Shown in pieces: positions 63,420 to 64,000 of a stretch of DNA of 64,000 nucleotides. The translations under genes and the position numbers were made by a program. The notes beneath the pieces were generated by a model. It did not search any database. It was not told where the DNA came from and saw only the letters and a program-made list of their open reading frames with translations. The stretch's first letter is position 1; every line of letters begins with the position of its first letter. The DNA lies in NCBI RefSeq assembly GCF_025996515.1, contig NZ_BLRH01000034.1:1364001-1428000 (forward strand), given 5' to 3'. Origin of the DNA: Rhizohabitans arisaemae. GTDB taxonomy: Bacteria > Actinomycetota > Actinomycetes > Streptosporangiales > Streptosporangiaceae.

Positions 63420-63596
63420 CCATCGCATGAGGAACGCGAGAATCGCCCGGGTGTGACCATGGGCCGATCAGGCCCGGAAGCCGGAAATCGTGTCTGCCCC
63501 CACGTGCGATCACGCTCGGGGGTCACTGACCACCCACGCCTCGAGGTCAACCCCAGGCCTGGCCACGGGCGGCCGAGTGCCGGAGAATGATCGGCG

Positions 63597-64000
63597 ATGC
63601 CCATCGATCGTCTCACCCGTGCCGCCGCCTCCCTCCACGGTCTCGCCGTAGGCGACGCCCTCGGCTCCCAGTTCTTCGTCCCCGCCAACCGCGAGGCGTT
63701 CACCACCCGGACCCTGCCGCCCGTACCGTGGCGGTGGACCGACGACACCGAGATGGCCTGCTCCGTCTTCCGGATCCTCACCGAGCACGGCACCGTCCAG
63801 CAGGACGCGCTGGCCGCGAGTTTCGCCCTACACCACGATTTCGACCGGGGCTACGGACCGGCCGTCAACCGGATGCTCCGCCTGGTCCGCGAGGGCGGCG
63901 ACTGGCGAACGCTCGCCACCGGGTCTTTCGGCGGCCAAGGCTCCTGGGGGAACGGCGCGGCGATGCGGATCGCCCCGCTCGGTGCCTGGTTCGCCGACGA
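63597..64000 (+). CDS. ADP-ribosylglycohydrolase family protein, 3' end beyond the window
   Basis: The 134 visible residues open with MPIDRLTRAAASLHGLAVGD and contain the metal-binding signatures GDALGSQF and WTDDTEMACSV, then GSWGNGAAMRIAPLG. They belong to the DraG/ARH family of dinuclear-metal hydrolases, which remove ADP-ribose from proteins or related molecules. The sequence continues past the right edge. The ATG at 63597 is directly before the fold, though the ribosome-binding site is poor. Confidence 0.9.
   Translation, partial: MPIDRLTRAAASLHGLAVGDALGSQFFVPANREAFTTRTLPPVPWRWTDDTEMACSVFRILTEHGTVQQDALAASFALHHDFDRGYGPAVNRMLRLVREGGDWRTLATGSFGGQGSWGNGAAMRIAPLGAWFAD

Overview
The window is about 64 kb of high-G+C DNA (around 70 percent or more in ordinary genes) from an actinomycete. 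The Scr1-type XRE regulator with small satellite proteins, the bifunctional lysX, paired LCP proteins, an Entner-Doudoroff operon and an IdeR/DmdR-type iron box fit the Streptosporangiaceae or a close relative. That placement is inference from gene content. Family names come from reading the protein sequences, because no database search was possible.

Layout. 0-7 kb: a TetR regulator diverging from a small membrane protein, an alpha-lytic-type secreted protease, a membrane Ser/Thr kinase, a FolP2-type DHPS homologue and a LysR regulator. 7-13.7 kb: two LytR-CpsA-Psr (LCP) proteins, a GH1 beta-glucosidase, and a divergent pair (DUF2470 protein and ribosomal protein S4) sharing an iron box. 13.9-20.2 kb: a ROK regulator diverging from an overlapping zwf-edd-glk-eda operon that encodes glucose phosphorylation and the Entner-Doudoroff route. 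20.6-27.1 kb: a MarR regulator, a secreted phytase-like esterase, a degenerate CRISPR-like repeat cluster next to a GntR remnant, two tandem secreted paralogues and an MFS transporter.

27.5-35.2 kb is the most unusual region. It encodes a 2,314-residue secreted protein with a DNRLRE-like domain, a LamG domain split by ten repeats of about 110 residues, and a NucA/NucB-like nuclease C-terminus. Just downstream is a low-G+C gene resembling DUF6461. I read the pair as a candidate polymorphic toxin with its immunity protein. 35.5-43.5 kb holds a lipid kinase, an immune-inhibitor-A protease, the first array of long palindromes and lysX. 43.6-49 kb holds an FAD oxidase, an enoyl-CoA hydratase, an XRE regulator with two small partners and a phytoene-desaturase-like protein, followed by a second array of the same palindromes. 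50-56.5 kb holds a LysR/YeiH pair, psuG-psuK, an unclassified 567-residue protein and a GNAT. 56.9-63.4 kb is a leucine/isovalerate (liu-type) operon diverging from its TetR regulator, with a matching operator. An ADP-ribosylglycohydrolase runs off the right edge.

Strong G+C-rich hairpins follow many stop codons and mark most transcription units. No rRNA, tRNA or complete insertion sequence was seen.
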